39,978 nt of DNA from Achromobacter sp. ASV32 (GCF_016428805.1 NZ_JAELTJ010000046.1:1-39978); one strand, 5' to 3'; positions 17,941 through 25,993 are shown, numbered from the stretch's first letter. Translations and numbers: made by a program. Notes: generated by a model from the sequence alone, not told the origin.

Positions 17941-17969
17941 TTGGTATAGATTGTTTTTTATCGAATAAT
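17941..17969 (+). promoter_or_regulatory. Predicted sigma-70 promoter of the Bug/deacetylase operon
   Basis: TTGGTA (17941-17946), a 17-bp spacer and AATAAT (17964-17969) form a reasonable -35/-10 pair upstream of the binding-protein ATG at 18051. The leader would be about 75 bases. A regulator half-site lies in the spacer, which would fit repression. Confidence 0.5.
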
Positions 17970-18050
17970 GATACTGAAGCAATCAGGCCAGCACGCAGCC
18001 ATAAGCTTGCGGCCTACCCGCTCAGGCATGCACATCCAAGGGGAAATCGC

Positions 18051-19064
18051 ATGAAGCAGTCCGAGAACGGAACCGGCGGCATCAGCCGCCGGCAATTCAT
18101 GGCGGCGTCGGCCGCGTCACTGGCGGGCGCCGCGCTGGCCCGCCCCGGCCTGGCCCGCGCGGCCGGCTATCCGGCCGAACATCCGATCCAGTTCATCGTG
18201 CCGTTCCCCGCGGGCGGTGGCACGGACCTGGTGGCGCGGCCATTGGCCCAGGGCATCGGCGAAGCGCTCAAGCAAAGCGTGGTGGTCATCAACAAGGGCG
18301 GCGCGGCCGGCATCATCGGCACGCAACAGGCGGCGCGCTCGGCGCCCGACGGCTACACGGTTGCGCTCGGCTCGACCGGCACCCACACGGTGAACCAGAG
18401 CCTGTACGAGAACATCGCGTACGACCCGATCAAGGACTTCGACCCGGTATCGATGGTCTGCTATTACAACAACGTGCTGGTGGTGCATCCGTCGTTTCCT
18501 GCCAGGACCCTGCAGGAATTCGTGGCCTTGATCAAGGCCAACCCCGGCAAGTACTTCTATGGCATCACCCAGAACGGCAGTTCCGCCCATCTGGCCATGG
18601 AATTGCTGAAGGCCACCGCCGGCCTGGACCTGCCCGGCGTGCCCTACAAAGGCGCGGCTGCCGCCGTCAACGACTTCCTGGGCGGCCAGTTCCCGGTGCT
18701 GATGGACGTGGTGATCAACCAGCAGCAGTTCATCCAGGGCGGCAAGTCCCGCCCGCTGGCCGTCACGTCCGCCACGCGTGCGCCGGCCCTGCCGGCGGTA
18801 CCCACCGTGGCCGAATCCGGCTATCCGGGCTACCAGGCGATCGGCTGGAACGGCGTGTTCGTGCCGGCCGGCACCCCGCCGCCCATCATCCAGACGCTCA
18901 ATGCCGCCGTGCAAAGCGCGCTCAGGCAGCCCGCCCTGGCGCAACTGACCCAGAACGGGCTGGAACTGCATGGCGGTACCCCCGAGGAACTGCGCCGCTT
19001 CATCACGACCGAAAGCGAGAAGTGGCGCACCCTGATCAAGAACGCCAACATCAAGGCCACCTGA
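18051..19064 (+). CDS. Bug/TctC-type periplasmic solute-binding protein, Tat-exported
   Basis: This 337-residue member of the Bug (tripartite tricarboxylate receptor, TctC) family binds small carboxylates or related solutes in the periplasm. A twin-arginine signal, S-R-R-Q-F-M, begins at residue 12 and is followed by an Ala-rich segment ending near residue 38. The mature part has the family opening P-I-Q-F-I-V-P-F-P-A-G-G-G-T-D and the P-D-G-Y-T loop. AAGGGGA precedes the ATG. No TctA/TctB membrane genes are present, as is common for the many orphan Bug proteins of Bordetella-like bacteria. Its stop overlaps the ATG of the first deacetylase-like gene, so ligand and enzyme substrate may be linked. 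Confidence 0.94.
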   Translation: MKQSENGTGGISRRQFMAASAASLAGAALARPGLARAAGYPAEHPIQFIVPFPAGGGTDLVARPLAQGIGEALKQSVVVINKGGAAGIIGTQQAARSAPDGYTVALGSTGTHTVNQSLYENIAYDPIKDFDPVSMVCYYNNVLVVHPSFPARTLQEFVALIKANPGKYFYGITQNGSSAHLAMELLKATAGLDLPGVPYKGAAAAVNDFLGGQFPVLMDVVINQQQFIQGGKSRPLAVTSATRAPALPAVPTVAESGYPGYQAIGWNGVFVPAGTPPPIIQTLNAAVQSALRQPALAQLTQNGLELHGGTPEELRRFITTESEKWRTLIKNANIKAT

Positions 19065-19951
19065 TGCAAGCCATTGCCTATGGCGTCCCGCTGGACGCCG
19101 CCGCCAATCCCTGGCTGACGCTGGACCGCGAACTGCGCGACCAGGGCCTGCGCGCGCCCCACGCGCCGCCCGTGCGCGCCGTGGTCTGCGTGACGGTGCA
19201 CGTGGACGGCCCCGCCGTCGAAGTGGGCCGCAAGCAGTTTCCCGCCGGCCTGCATACCGCGGGCCGCTACGCCATCCGCCGCGGCGTGCCCCGGCACCTG
19301 GACATTCTGGCGCGCCACGCCATGCCCGCGACCTTCTTTGCCTGCGGCTACGACGTCGAACACTACCCCGAGACCTTTCGCGCCATCCTGGCCGGCGGCC
19401 ATGAGATCGCCGCCCACGGCTATCTGCACGAAGCGTGGGACCTGGGCGAGGACGAGCCCGCGCTGCTCGAGAAGACGCATACCTTGATCCAGCAGCAATT
19501 GGGCGTGACGCCGGTGGGCTGGTGTTCGCCCTCTGGTCGCAAGAGCCACCGCACCCTGCCCGTGCTGCGTCAGCTGGGCTACTGCTACGACGCCAGCGAG
19601 AAAGACCGCGACCGGCCTTACCTGCCGGCGGACTCGGCCGACGACTTCGTCATGCTGCCCAACAACACCGTGTCGCTGGACGACTACCCGTTCTACTTCA
19701 CCGGCCACAGCCTGGCGGCAGAAGCCTGCGACAACTGGATCGAGGAATTCGAGGCCCTGCGCCAGGCCGAGGGCTACATCCACCTGACCGTCCACCCCAA
19801 GGCCGCGGGCGGATCCGGCACGCCCGCGCGCGCCGCCGCCATGGACCGCTTCCTGACGCACGTGGCCGCGCAAGCGGACGTGCACTGCATGACGCTCGAA
19901 GCCCTGGCCCGCCATTGCCTGGCCCACCCCGGCGCCTGGAGAACCGAATGA
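19064..19951 (+). CDS. Polysaccharide deacetylase-family (NodB-fold) hydrolase
   Basis: This 295-residue carbohydrate-esterase-4/PuuE-like amidohydrolase keeps the metal-site pattern. An Asp lies in the first strand (V-T-V-H-V-D-G-P), and an H-x3-H motif lies in G-G-H-E-I-A-A-H-G-Y-L-H-E-A-W. A later W-C-S-P-S-G-R stretch corresponds to the R-x-P region. Related proteins without signal peptides act on small amides such as allantoin or formamide-type substrates rather than polysaccharides, and no signal peptide is seen here. The ATG at 19064 is fused to the stop of the binding-protein gene (TGATG). The adjacent paralogue overlaps its 3' end. Confidence 0.9.
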   Translation: MQAIAYGVPLDAAANPWLTLDRELRDQGLRAPHAPPVRAVVCVTVHVDGPAVEVGRKQFPAGLHTAGRYAIRRGVPRHLDILARHAMPATFFACGYDVEHYPETFRAILAGGHEIAAHGYLHEAWDLGEDEPALLEKTHTLIQQQLGVTPVGWCSPSGRKSHRTLPVLRQLGYCYDASEKDRDRPYLPADSADDFVMLPNNTVSLDDYPFYFTGHSLAAEACDNWIEEFEALRQAEGYIHLTVHPKAAGGSGTPARAAAMDRFLTHVAAQADVHCMTLEALARHCLAHPGAWRTE

Positions 19952-20790
19952 GCGCAGCAACCGCCACTGACGCAGTGACCGCCGCGGCACCCCGTAAGGC
20001 CAGCGCGATTGCCGGGGCATCCGCAACCAGAACCGTGCTGGTCACCATCAACGTGCAAGGCATCGGCCCCGAAGCGGCCACCCGTCCCGAACACGAACTG
20101 CATGGCCGCGACGGCCATGGCCGCTACGCCTATGGCGGTGGCCTGGCGCGCGTGCTGGACATGCTGCGCCGCCAGGACATCCGCGCCACCTTCTTCTGGC
20201 CGGCGTTCGAGGCCGAACGCTGCCGCGACCTGCTGGAGCAAAGCCTGCGCGATGGCCACGAGGCCGCCTCGCAGGGCAACGCCTTCGAAGACCTGGCCGC
20301 CCTGGGCGAACGTGAGGCCGAAGTCCTGCAACGGGGGCGCGAGCGCCTGACCGCGCTCACCGGCCAGCCGCCGCAAGGCTTTCGCTGGACCGGTGGCGGC
20401 TTCACCGCCCGCACGTTGCCGCTGCTGCGCGAGCTGGGCTTTCGCTACGACAGCAGCGCCCTGGACGACGACGCGCCCTATGCGCTGGACGCCGACGGCG
20501 CGCCCGGCATGGTCGAGCTGCCCTGGAGCGAAGGCCTGTGCGACGCCACCCACTTCAGCCGCCGCATCACCCAGGACCGGGCCTACGCCCACCTGGCCGA
20601 GCAGGGCGATGCTCTGCTGGCCGCCGACGGCTATGCCTGCCTGACCCTGCATCCGCGCGCCGACCATGGCGTAGGCCGTGCGGCGCGGCTGCAGATGATT
20701 GAAAAGCTGCTCGACCGGCTGCGCGCCGCGGGTGCCCGGTATTCGCGTTGCGACGAGGTGGCGCGGGGGTATGCGATGACAACGGGCTAG
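19948..20790 (+). CDS. Degenerate polysaccharide deacetylase-like protein
   Basis: This 280-residue second NodB-fold protein starts inside the previous gene (ATGA overlap at 19948-19951). It has an Ala-rich N-terminal leader of about 28 residues without a signal peptide pattern. The fold landmarks are clear: A-T-F-F-W-P in place of A-T-F-F-V-P, G-H-E-A-A-S, and T-L-H-P-R. The metal-binding positions look lost. The first Asp position reads I-N-V-Q-G, and the usual H-G-x-x-H reads Q-G-N-A-F. It may be a non-catalytic partner of its neighbour, or an enzyme with changed chemistry. This conclusion comes from motif inspection, not from an alignment. Confidence 0.85.
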   Translation: MSAATATDAVTAAAPRKASAIAGASATRTVLVTINVQGIGPEAATRPEHELHGRDGHGRYAYGGGLARVLDMLRRQDIRATFFWPAFEAERCRDLLEQSLRDGHEAASQGNAFEDLAALGEREAEVLQRGRERLTALTGQPPQGFRWTGGGFTARTLPLLRELGFRYDSSALDDDAPYALDADGAPGMVELPWSEGLCDATHFSRRITQDRAYAHLAEQGDALLAADGYACLTLHPRADHGVGRAARLQMIEKLLDRLRAAGARYSRCDEVARGYAMTTG

Positions 20791-20838
20791 ACGCTTTCAA
20801 CTGAGCCCGCGGGTCGGCGCCTTCGGACCCGGCGTCCC

Positions 20839-20921
20839 GGCTCGGCATCCCCGCTCGGCGCCCCCGGCTCGGCGTCCCCGGCTCGGCGCCCCCGGCTCGG
20901 CGCCCCCAGCTAGGCGCCCCC
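20839..20921. repeat. 14-bp tandem repeat array, about six units
   Basis: About six head-to-tail copies of a unit close to GGCTCGGCGCCCCC run from 20839 to 20921, with one 13-base unit and a few substitutions. A looser related unit lies at 20825-20838. Most units contain GGCGCC, the core of the regulatory palindrome found 20 bases further on. The period is not a multiple of three and the stretch is gene-free. Confidence 0.85.
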
Positions 20922-20938
20922 GGGCAAACCCTCGGTAT

Positions 20939-20952
20939 TTTTGGCGCCAAAA
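20939..20952. promoter_or_regulatory. Regulon palindrome site A (TTTTGGCGCCAAAA)
   Basis: A 14-bp perfect palindrome with the core TTGGCGCCAA (20941-20950) is centred 79 bp upstream of the C45-family gene start. A -10-like GATAAT follows at 20956-20961. It is the first of five copies of this core in the window. Confidence 0.75.
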
Positions 20953-21024
20953 TAAGATAATATTTTTGCAACATCCCGTCTCATCACTCCCGACCTCACG
21001 GCGTGCCCGCGCCGCTATCCGTCC

Positions 21025-22161
21025 ATGACCCAGATCACCCAATTCCCCTTCGTATCGGTTGCCGGTACCCCCGAGGCGCGTGGCCGCGCCTATGGCCAGC
21101 AGGCCGCCGACCGCGTGCGCAAAAGCGCCGCCATGTACGGCCAGACCCTGGTCGACCTGGGCTACGACGCCATGGCGCGCACCCGGCTCATCGAGCACTT
21201 CGCGCGTGAAATCGAAAACTTCGCGCCGCACTACCTGGAAGAAATGCGCGGCATCGCCGCAGGCGCCAACGTGTCGTTCGAAGACATCGTGATGGTCAAC
21301 GCCCGCACCGAAGTCATCGCCAAGGCCCGCGCCGAAAAGAAAAAGGCCGCCGAACTCGAACCCGGCGACGGCTGCACCGGCGCCCTGATCCTGCCCACCC
21401 GCTCGGCCAACGGCCGCCTGATCCACGGTCAGAACTGGGACTGGCGCGCCGAATGCGTCGACACCGCCATCGTGCTGCGCGTGCGCAACGACAACGGCCC
21501 CGACATCCTCACCTTCGTCGAAGCCGGCGGCCTGGCCCGCAGCGGCCTGAACAGCGCCGGCGTGTCCATCACCGCCAACTACCTGGAATCCGACCGCGAC
21601 TTCCGCCAGCTCGGCGTGCCGCTGTCGCTGATCCGCCGGAAGGTGCTGGAACAGGAACACTTCGCCTTGGCGATCAAGGCGGTCAGCACCACGCCCAAGT
21701 CCTGCTCGAACAACATCATGATCGGCATGGCCGCCGGCTTCGGCGTCGACTACGAATGCACCACCGATGAGGCCTTCCCGATCTACCCGGGCAGCGACGA
21801 CCTGATCGTGCACGCCAATCACTGGGTCAGCGAAGTCGCCCTGGGCAAGCTGCGCGACACCGGCCGCGCCAGCACTCCGGAAAGCGCCTACCGCGACTGG
21901 CGCGTGCGCCGCCTGCTCAACGAAAAGGACAAGCTGACCCGCGAAGACCTCAAGCGCGCGCTGTTCGACGACTTCGGCACGCCGTATTCGGTCTGCCGCC
22001 CGCCGCGCCCCGGCAGCCACGACAACCTGTCGGCCACTGTGTCCATGGTCATCATGGAACCGGCCGCCGGCCTGATGGAAGTGGCCCCGCTGCCCGCGCT
22101 GAACCGCACGTTCACGCGCTACAGCCTGACCGCCGAACCCGAACTGCTGGCCGCCGCCTGA
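21025..22161 (+). CDS. C45-family acyltransferase/amidohydrolase (6-APA acyltransferase-like)
   Basis: This 378-residue Ntn-hydrolase of peptidase family C45 belongs to the acyl-CoA:6-aminopenicillanic acid acyltransferase group, which also contains insect Tan (a beta-alanyl-amine hydrolase). The predicted self-processing site is G-D-G-C-T at Cys117. Cys117 would become the N-terminal nucleophile after cleavage. Downstream landmarks are H-G-Q-N-W-D-W and L-N-S-A-G-V-S-I-T-A-N. No signal peptide is seen, so it should act in the cytoplasm. It probably hydrolyses or transfers an amide-linked acyl group on an imported compound. It shares an operon with the family-5 binding protein 38 bases downstream and lies behind regulon site A. 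Confidence 0.9.
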   Translation: MTQITQFPFVSVAGTPEARGRAYGQQAADRVRKSAAMYGQTLVDLGYDAMARTRLIEHFAREIENFAPHYLEEMRGIAAGANVSFEDIVMVNARTEVIAKARAEKKKAAELEPGDGCTGALILPTRSANGRLIHGQNWDWRAECVDTAIVLRVRNDNGPDILTFVEAGGLARSGLNSAGVSITANYLESDRDFRQLGVPLSLIRRKVLEQEHFALAIKAVSTTPKSCSNNIMIGMAAGFGVDYECTTDEAFPIYPGSDDLIVHANHWVSEVALGKLRDTGRASTPESAYRDWRVRRLLNEKDKLTREDLKRALFDDFGTPYSVCRPPRPGSHDNLSATVSMVIMEPAAGLMEVAPLPALNRTFTRYSLTAEPELLAAA

Positions 22162-22199
22162 TTCCCCCGGCCGCCCGCGCAACCCCAGGACCAAACTCA

Positions 22200-23762
22200 A
22201 TGAAAACAAAATGCTTGAATGTCGCGGTTGCGCTGGCGCTGGGCGCGTTGGCCGGAACGGCCTGGGCCCAGGCCCAGCCGCCGCTGCGCATCTCGTTCAC
22301 TGCCGACATCCGCTCGACCGAGCCCGGCGTGAACCGCGACAGCAATAGCGACGCGGTCGTGCTGCACATCGTCGAAGGCCTGGTGGCCTACGGCGAAGAC
22401 GCCGAAGTGCGCCCCCTGCTGGCCGAATCCATCGACATCAGCCCGGATGGCAAGACCTACACCTTCAAATTGCGCCAGGGCGTCAAGTTCCACAACGGCG
22501 CCCCGCTGACCTCCGCCGACGTGCTCTGGACCTGGCAGCACTACACCGCCGCCAATTCCGGCTGGCGCTGTGCCAGCGAATTCGACGGCCGCGGCACCGT
22601 CAAGGTCACCGGCGTCGAAGCGCCCGACGCCCAGACCGTCGTCTACCACCTGGAAAAACCAAGCAGCCTGTTCCTGGCCTCGCTGGCGCGCGCCGACTGC
22701 GGCGGCACCGGCATCCTGCAAAAGGCCTCCGTCAAGCCCGACGGCACCTGGGACAAGCCCATCGGCACCGGTCCCTTCGAACTGGCCGAATGGAAGCGCG
22801 GCGAATACATCCGCCTGACCAAATTCGCCGGCTACGCCAACCGCGGCGGCAAGCTCGACGGCTACACCGGGTCCAAGCGCCCCCTGGTCGACGAAGTGCG
22901 CTTCATGATCGTGCCCGACGACTCCACCGCCAAGGCCGCCCTGCAACGCGGCAACATCGACATCATCGAAGACGTCTCCAACAACGACGTCCCGGTCCTG
23001 CAGGCCACGCCCAACGTCAAGGTCGCCTACGCGCCCGTCATGAGCATGACCGCCCTGCTGCTGCAAACCAAGGACCCGCTCCTGTCCAACCCCAAGATGC
23101 GCCAGGCCCTGGCCCACGCCATCGACTACGAACAACTGGCCGCCGCCGTCACCGAAGGCCTGGCCAAGCCCAACAACTCCATCGTCCCCCTGGTCTCGCC
23201 CTACCACGACGCCGCCCAGAAAGAAGGCTGGACATACGACGTCGCCCTGTCCCAGAAGCTGCTGAAAGAAGCCGGCTACAAAGGCCAGGAAATCGAGCTG
23301 ATGACCACCAAACGCTATCCCCAGTCCTACAACTCCGCCGTCATCATCCAGGCCATGCTGCAGGCCGCCGGCATCAACGCCAAGCTATCCGTCGCCGAAT
23401 GGGCCACCCAGCTCGACCGCTACAACGCCGGCACCTACCAGATGATGACCTTCCCCTACTCGGCCCGCCTGGACGCCGCCCTGAACTACGAAATGGTCAC
23501 CGGCGAAAAATCCAAGCAACCCCGCAAGGTCTGGGACAACCCCGACGCCCAGAAGCTCCTGGACGCCGCCTCGGTCGACACCGACCACGCCAAACGCCAG
23601 GCCGCGTTCGACCAGCTGCACAAACTGTTCCTGGCCGACGTCCCCAGCATCCCCCTCTACAACGGCCTGGACATCGGCGCCTACCGCAGCGACGTCAAGG
23701 GCTACACCCCCTGGGCCGTGAAAAAACCGCGCGCCTGGGAAGTGGAACGCGTAGCGAAGTAA
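22200..23762 (+). CDS. ABC transporter family-5 (Dpp/Opp-type) periplasmic binding protein
   Basis: This 520-residue extracellular solute-binding protein belongs to family 5, which captures peptides, nickel complexes or opine-type metallophores. A Sec signal peptide ends at A-W-A near residue 23. The family pattern appears as L-R-Q-G-V-K-F-H-N-G-A-P-L-T-S-A-D-V near residue 93. Cys162 and Cys178-like positions are shared with the paralogue at 24229-25788, suggesting a conserved disulfide. It follows the C45 gene on the same strand and is likely co-transcribed with it. No permease gene is adjacent in this orientation, so it probably feeds the Dpp-type transporter encoded at 26706-30120. Confidence 0.93.
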   Translation: MKTKCLNVAVALALGALAGTAWAQAQPPLRISFTADIRSTEPGVNRDSNSDAVVLHIVEGLVAYGEDAEVRPLLAESIDISPDGKTYTFKLRQGVKFHNGAPLTSADVLWTWQHYTAANSGWRCASEFDGRGTVKVTGVEAPDAQTVVYHLEKPSSLFLASLARADCGGTGILQKASVKPDGTWDKPIGTGPFELAEWKRGEYIRLTKFAGYANRGGKLDGYTGSKRPLVDEVRFMIVPDDSTAKAALQRGNIDIIEDVSNNDVPVLQATPNVKVAYAPVMSMTALLLQTKDPLLSNPKMRQALAHAIDYEQLAAAVTEGLAKPNNSIVPLVSPYHDAAQKEGWTYDVALSQKLLKEAGYKGQEIELMTTKRYPQSYNSAVIIQAMLQAAGINAKLSVAEWATQLDRYNAGTYQMMTFPYSARLDAALNYEMVTGEKSKQPRKVWDNPDAQKLLDAASVDTDHAKRQAAFDQLHKLFLADVPSIPLYNGLDIGAYRSDVKGYTPWAVKKPRAWEVERVAK

Positions 23763-23774
23763 AGCCACAGCCAA

Positions 23775-23812
23775 CAATGCAACGAGGCCGCGAAAGCGGC
23801 CTCGTTGCATTG
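23775..23812 (+). terminator. Perfect 17-bp hairpin after the binding-protein gene
   Basis: Arms 23775-23791 and 23796-23812 are perfectly complementary around a GAAA loop, starting 12 bases after the stop codon. There is no T-run after the stem on either strand, so it may terminate by another route or protect the mRNA 3' end. Confidence 0.6.
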
Positions 23813-23878
23813 CAGGACAAGAATCTCCAACAGCGCGAAGCGCCACCGCCCCGCCGCAAGACACCGCGTAAGCTCGAC

Positions 23879-24165
23879 AAGGCCGCCCGCGCGGCCGGCA
23901 TCGAGCGGGCCCCGCAAGACCCGCCCCCCCCACTCGGACACGGAGCAAAACGCCAAGCAAACAACTCGCCCCAAAGCCCGTCAAGATACGGACAGTGGAG
24001 CCTGACGCGGCGGTGGCCTGCGGTGTGCGGGGCGTGTAGATGCGCCCGAGGGAATCTGAAGGAACCGCCGAAGGCGGTGACGAAGATGACGAAGGGAACG
24101 TCCGGAGCGAAGGCTCCGGACCGCAATCGTAGCCCCGCACACCGCAGGCCACCGCCGCGTCAGGC
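23879..24165 (+). repeat. Structured dispersed repeat, copy 1
   Basis: This is the forward copy of a roughly 290-bp element also found inverted at 31264-31562. A 5' segment (about 23879-23975) shares blocks such as CCCCGCAAGA and AACGCCAAGCA with the other copy. It is followed by a perfect 34-bp inverted repeat (24000-24033 with 24132-24165) enclosing a 98-base core. The core starts GTGTAGATGCGCCCGAGGGA and ends CCGCAATCGTA. It holds a 6-bp stem (24064-24069 with 24073-24078) and an invariant stem TCCGGAGC-GAAG-GCTCCGGA (24101-24120). With the 17-bp hairpin, it fills the gene-free gap 23763-24228. Frames that cross it read through the palindrome and are not believed to be genes. Confidence 0.85.
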
Positions 24166-24228
24166 GGCCTCAGCAGCACAATCACCACCAGCAACCGCCC
24201 CAAAAACCACCTACAAGAAAACCCCCAC

Positions 24229-25788
24229 CTACTTACCCACGATCTTGGTCTCCCAAGCCCGAGGCTTCCCTTCCCAAACTGAAAACCCCTCAACCCGCTT
24301 ATTGGTCGCCCAAGCATCCGCCCCGTTATAAAGCACCAACAACGGCGTCTGCTCCAGCATCAACGTGTGCAGCTGGTCAAACAGCTTCTGCCGCTTGGCC
24401 GGATCAGATTCAAGAAAGCTCTCGTCAATCAGCTTCTGCGCCTGCGGATCATCCCAGACCTTGCGCGGCTGCTTCGACTTGTCCCCCGCGAACTGCTCAA
24501 AACTCAACGAAGGATCGATCCGCGAAGAAAATGTGAACGAGCTGATCTGGTACTTGCCCGTGTTGTAGCGATCCAGCTGCGTCGCCCACTCCAGCACCTC
24601 GATCTGCGCATTGATCCCCACCGACTGCATCATCGCCTGCGCGATCACCGCCACCTGATAGCTCGGCACGTGCGCCCGCTTGTTCGCGTAGATGACGATC
24701 GGCTCGCCCTTGTAGCCCGCTTCCTTCAGCAGCTGCTGCGCGCGCGCCGGATCGTACTTGTAGGTGCGCTTCTCGGTTTCCTGGTAATAGGCCGAACCGG
24801 CATACACCGCCGAATTGTTCAGTTGCCCCAGCCCTTCGGACGCCGCCGCCACCACCTGCGGAATATCCAGCGCCGCCGCGATCGCCTGGCGCAGCTTCAC
24901 GTTCTTGAGCACCGGATCCTGCGTCTGGAACAGCAGGGTGTGCTTGGTCGCGTCGTGCGGGCTCATCACCGACACCGTCGGGCTCTTCTTCAATTCAGCC
25001 ACGTCCGTGATGGTGATCTGGCTTGCGTCGATCGCGCCCGACACCAGGCCGGCCTTGGCCGTTGACGGGTCCGGCACCACCAGGAACTTGACCTCGTCGG
25101 CCAGCGGCCGCTTGGCGCCCACATAGCCGTCCGGCTTGTCGCCGGCCGAGGGCGACACATAGTCCTTGAACGCCGCCAGCATCACGTATTCGCCGCGCTT
25201 CCATTCCTTGAACTGGTACGGGCCCGTGCCCACCGGCTTGTTCCACGACCCGTCGGCATTGACCGAATCCTTGCTCAGGATGGCCGTCATGCCGCAGTCG
25301 GTGCGCGCCAGCGAATCCAGGAACACCGCCGACTTGCGGTCGATCTTGATGATCACCGTGTGCGCGTCGGGTGCCGACACTTCCGTCACCTTCAGGCCGT
25401 TGCGGCCATCGAAGTCGCTGCGGCAACGCCAATCGGTCTTGGCGTCCATATAGCGTTCCCAACTCCAGATGACGTCGGCCGAGGTCAGCGGGGCGCCGTT
25501 GTGGAACTTGACGCCGTCGCGCAGCTTGAAGGTGTAGGTCAGGCCGTCTTCGGACAGGTCAACGGATTTGGCCAGCAACGGCGCCACGGTGCCGTTCTCC
25601 CGGTAGCCGACCAGGCCTTCGACGATATTCAACACCACGCCGTCGGTGGTGTTGTCGCGGTTGACGCCCGGATTGGTCGAGCGGATATCGGCCGGCTGGG
25701 CAATCGTCAGGGTGGCGGCGTGGGCCGTGCCTGCGGCGGCCAGGGCTAGGCTGAGCGCAAGCGCTCGGGAAACAGGATAGTGGTGCAT
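24229..25788 (-). CDS. ABC transporter family-5 binding protein, paralogue
   Basis: This 519-residue family-5 solute-binding protein has a Sec signal peptide ending at A-H-A near residue 24. It is clearly paralogous to the protein at 22200-23762: both have I-R-S-T-x-P-G-V-N-R-D near the mature N-terminus and V-K-F-H-N-G-A-P-L-T-S-A-D-V later. The ATG at 25788 is preceded by GGGGGAG and gives a normal signal peptide; an in-frame ATG further up would overlap the predicted promoter. It lies last in the minus-strand run that includes the Dpp-type permeases and ATPase, but has its own promoter with regulon site B. Confidence 0.93.
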   Translation of the reverse strand: MHHYPVSRALALSLALAAAGTAHAATLTIAQPADIRSTNPGVNRDNTTDGVVLNIVEGLVGYRENGTVAPLLAKSVDLSEDGLTYTFKLRDGVKFHNGAPLTSADVIWSWERYMDAKTDWRCRSDFDGRNGLKVTEVSAPDAHTVIIKIDRKSAVFLDSLARTDCGMTAILSKDSVNADGSWNKPVGTGPYQFKEWKRGEYVMLAAFKDYVSPSAGDKPDGYVGAKRPLADEVKFLVVPDPSTAKAGLVSGAIDASQITITDVAELKKSPTVSVMSPHDATKHTLLFQTQDPVLKNVKLRQAIAAALDIPQVVAAASEGLGQLNNSAVYAGSAYYQETEKRTYKYDPARAQQLLKEAGYKGEPIVIYANKRAHVPSYQVAVIAQAMMQSVGINAQIEVLEWATQLDRYNTGKYQISSFTFSSRIDPSLSFEQFAGDKSKQPRKVWDDPQAQKLIDESFLESDPAKRQKLFDQLHTLMLEQTPLLVLYNGADAWATNKRVEGFSVWEGKPRAWETKIVGK

Positions 25789-25828
25789 TGCGGAAACTCC
25801 CCCGGGGGCATACGGCGCCTGATTCATA

Positions 25829-25857
25829 ACTATATTGGCGCCAAAAATAGCTGCCTA
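25829..25857 (-). promoter_or_regulatory. Promoter of the paralogous binding-protein gene with regulon site B
   Basis: On the minus strand, TAGGCA (25857-25852), a 17-bp spacer and TATAGT (25834-25829) form a promoter. The palindrome TTGGCGCCAA (25835-25844) occupies the spacer directly next to the -10 box and is centred 51 bp before the ATG. A protein bound there should block RNA polymerase, so a repressor role is inferred. Confidence 0.65.
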
Positions 25858-25931
25858 TTATGAAGGCTCGGCCCCCATCCGCCATCAGGGGTATCCCTGC
25901 AAATCGTAGAGACAGGACACCCGGAAACGAC

Positions 25932-25966
25932 TTGCGGCGGCCCCCTTTTCAGAATGGCCGCCGCAA
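25932..25966 (-). terminator. 11-bp hairpin downstream of the GntR gene
   Basis: TTGCGGCGGCC (25932-25942) pairs perfectly with 25956-25966 around a 13-base loop, 28 bases after the GntR stop. It separates the GntR gene from the promoter of the binding-protein gene. No T-run follows it on the minus strand, so terminator function is tentative. Confidence 0.45.
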
Positions 25967-25993
25967 AAGCCGGGGCAAGGCACCCGGAATCGG

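Noticed and set aside
20839-20921. Tandem repeats as a possible CRISPR array
   Set aside because: The units are 14 bp and directly abut each other without spacers.
23385-24317. Open frames across repeat copy 1 whose translation resembles frames across copy 2 (31204-31746)
   Set aside because: The similarity follows from the shared repeat DNA, is seen in more than one frame, and the frames run through a long palindrome and into neighbouring genes; a coding role is not supported.
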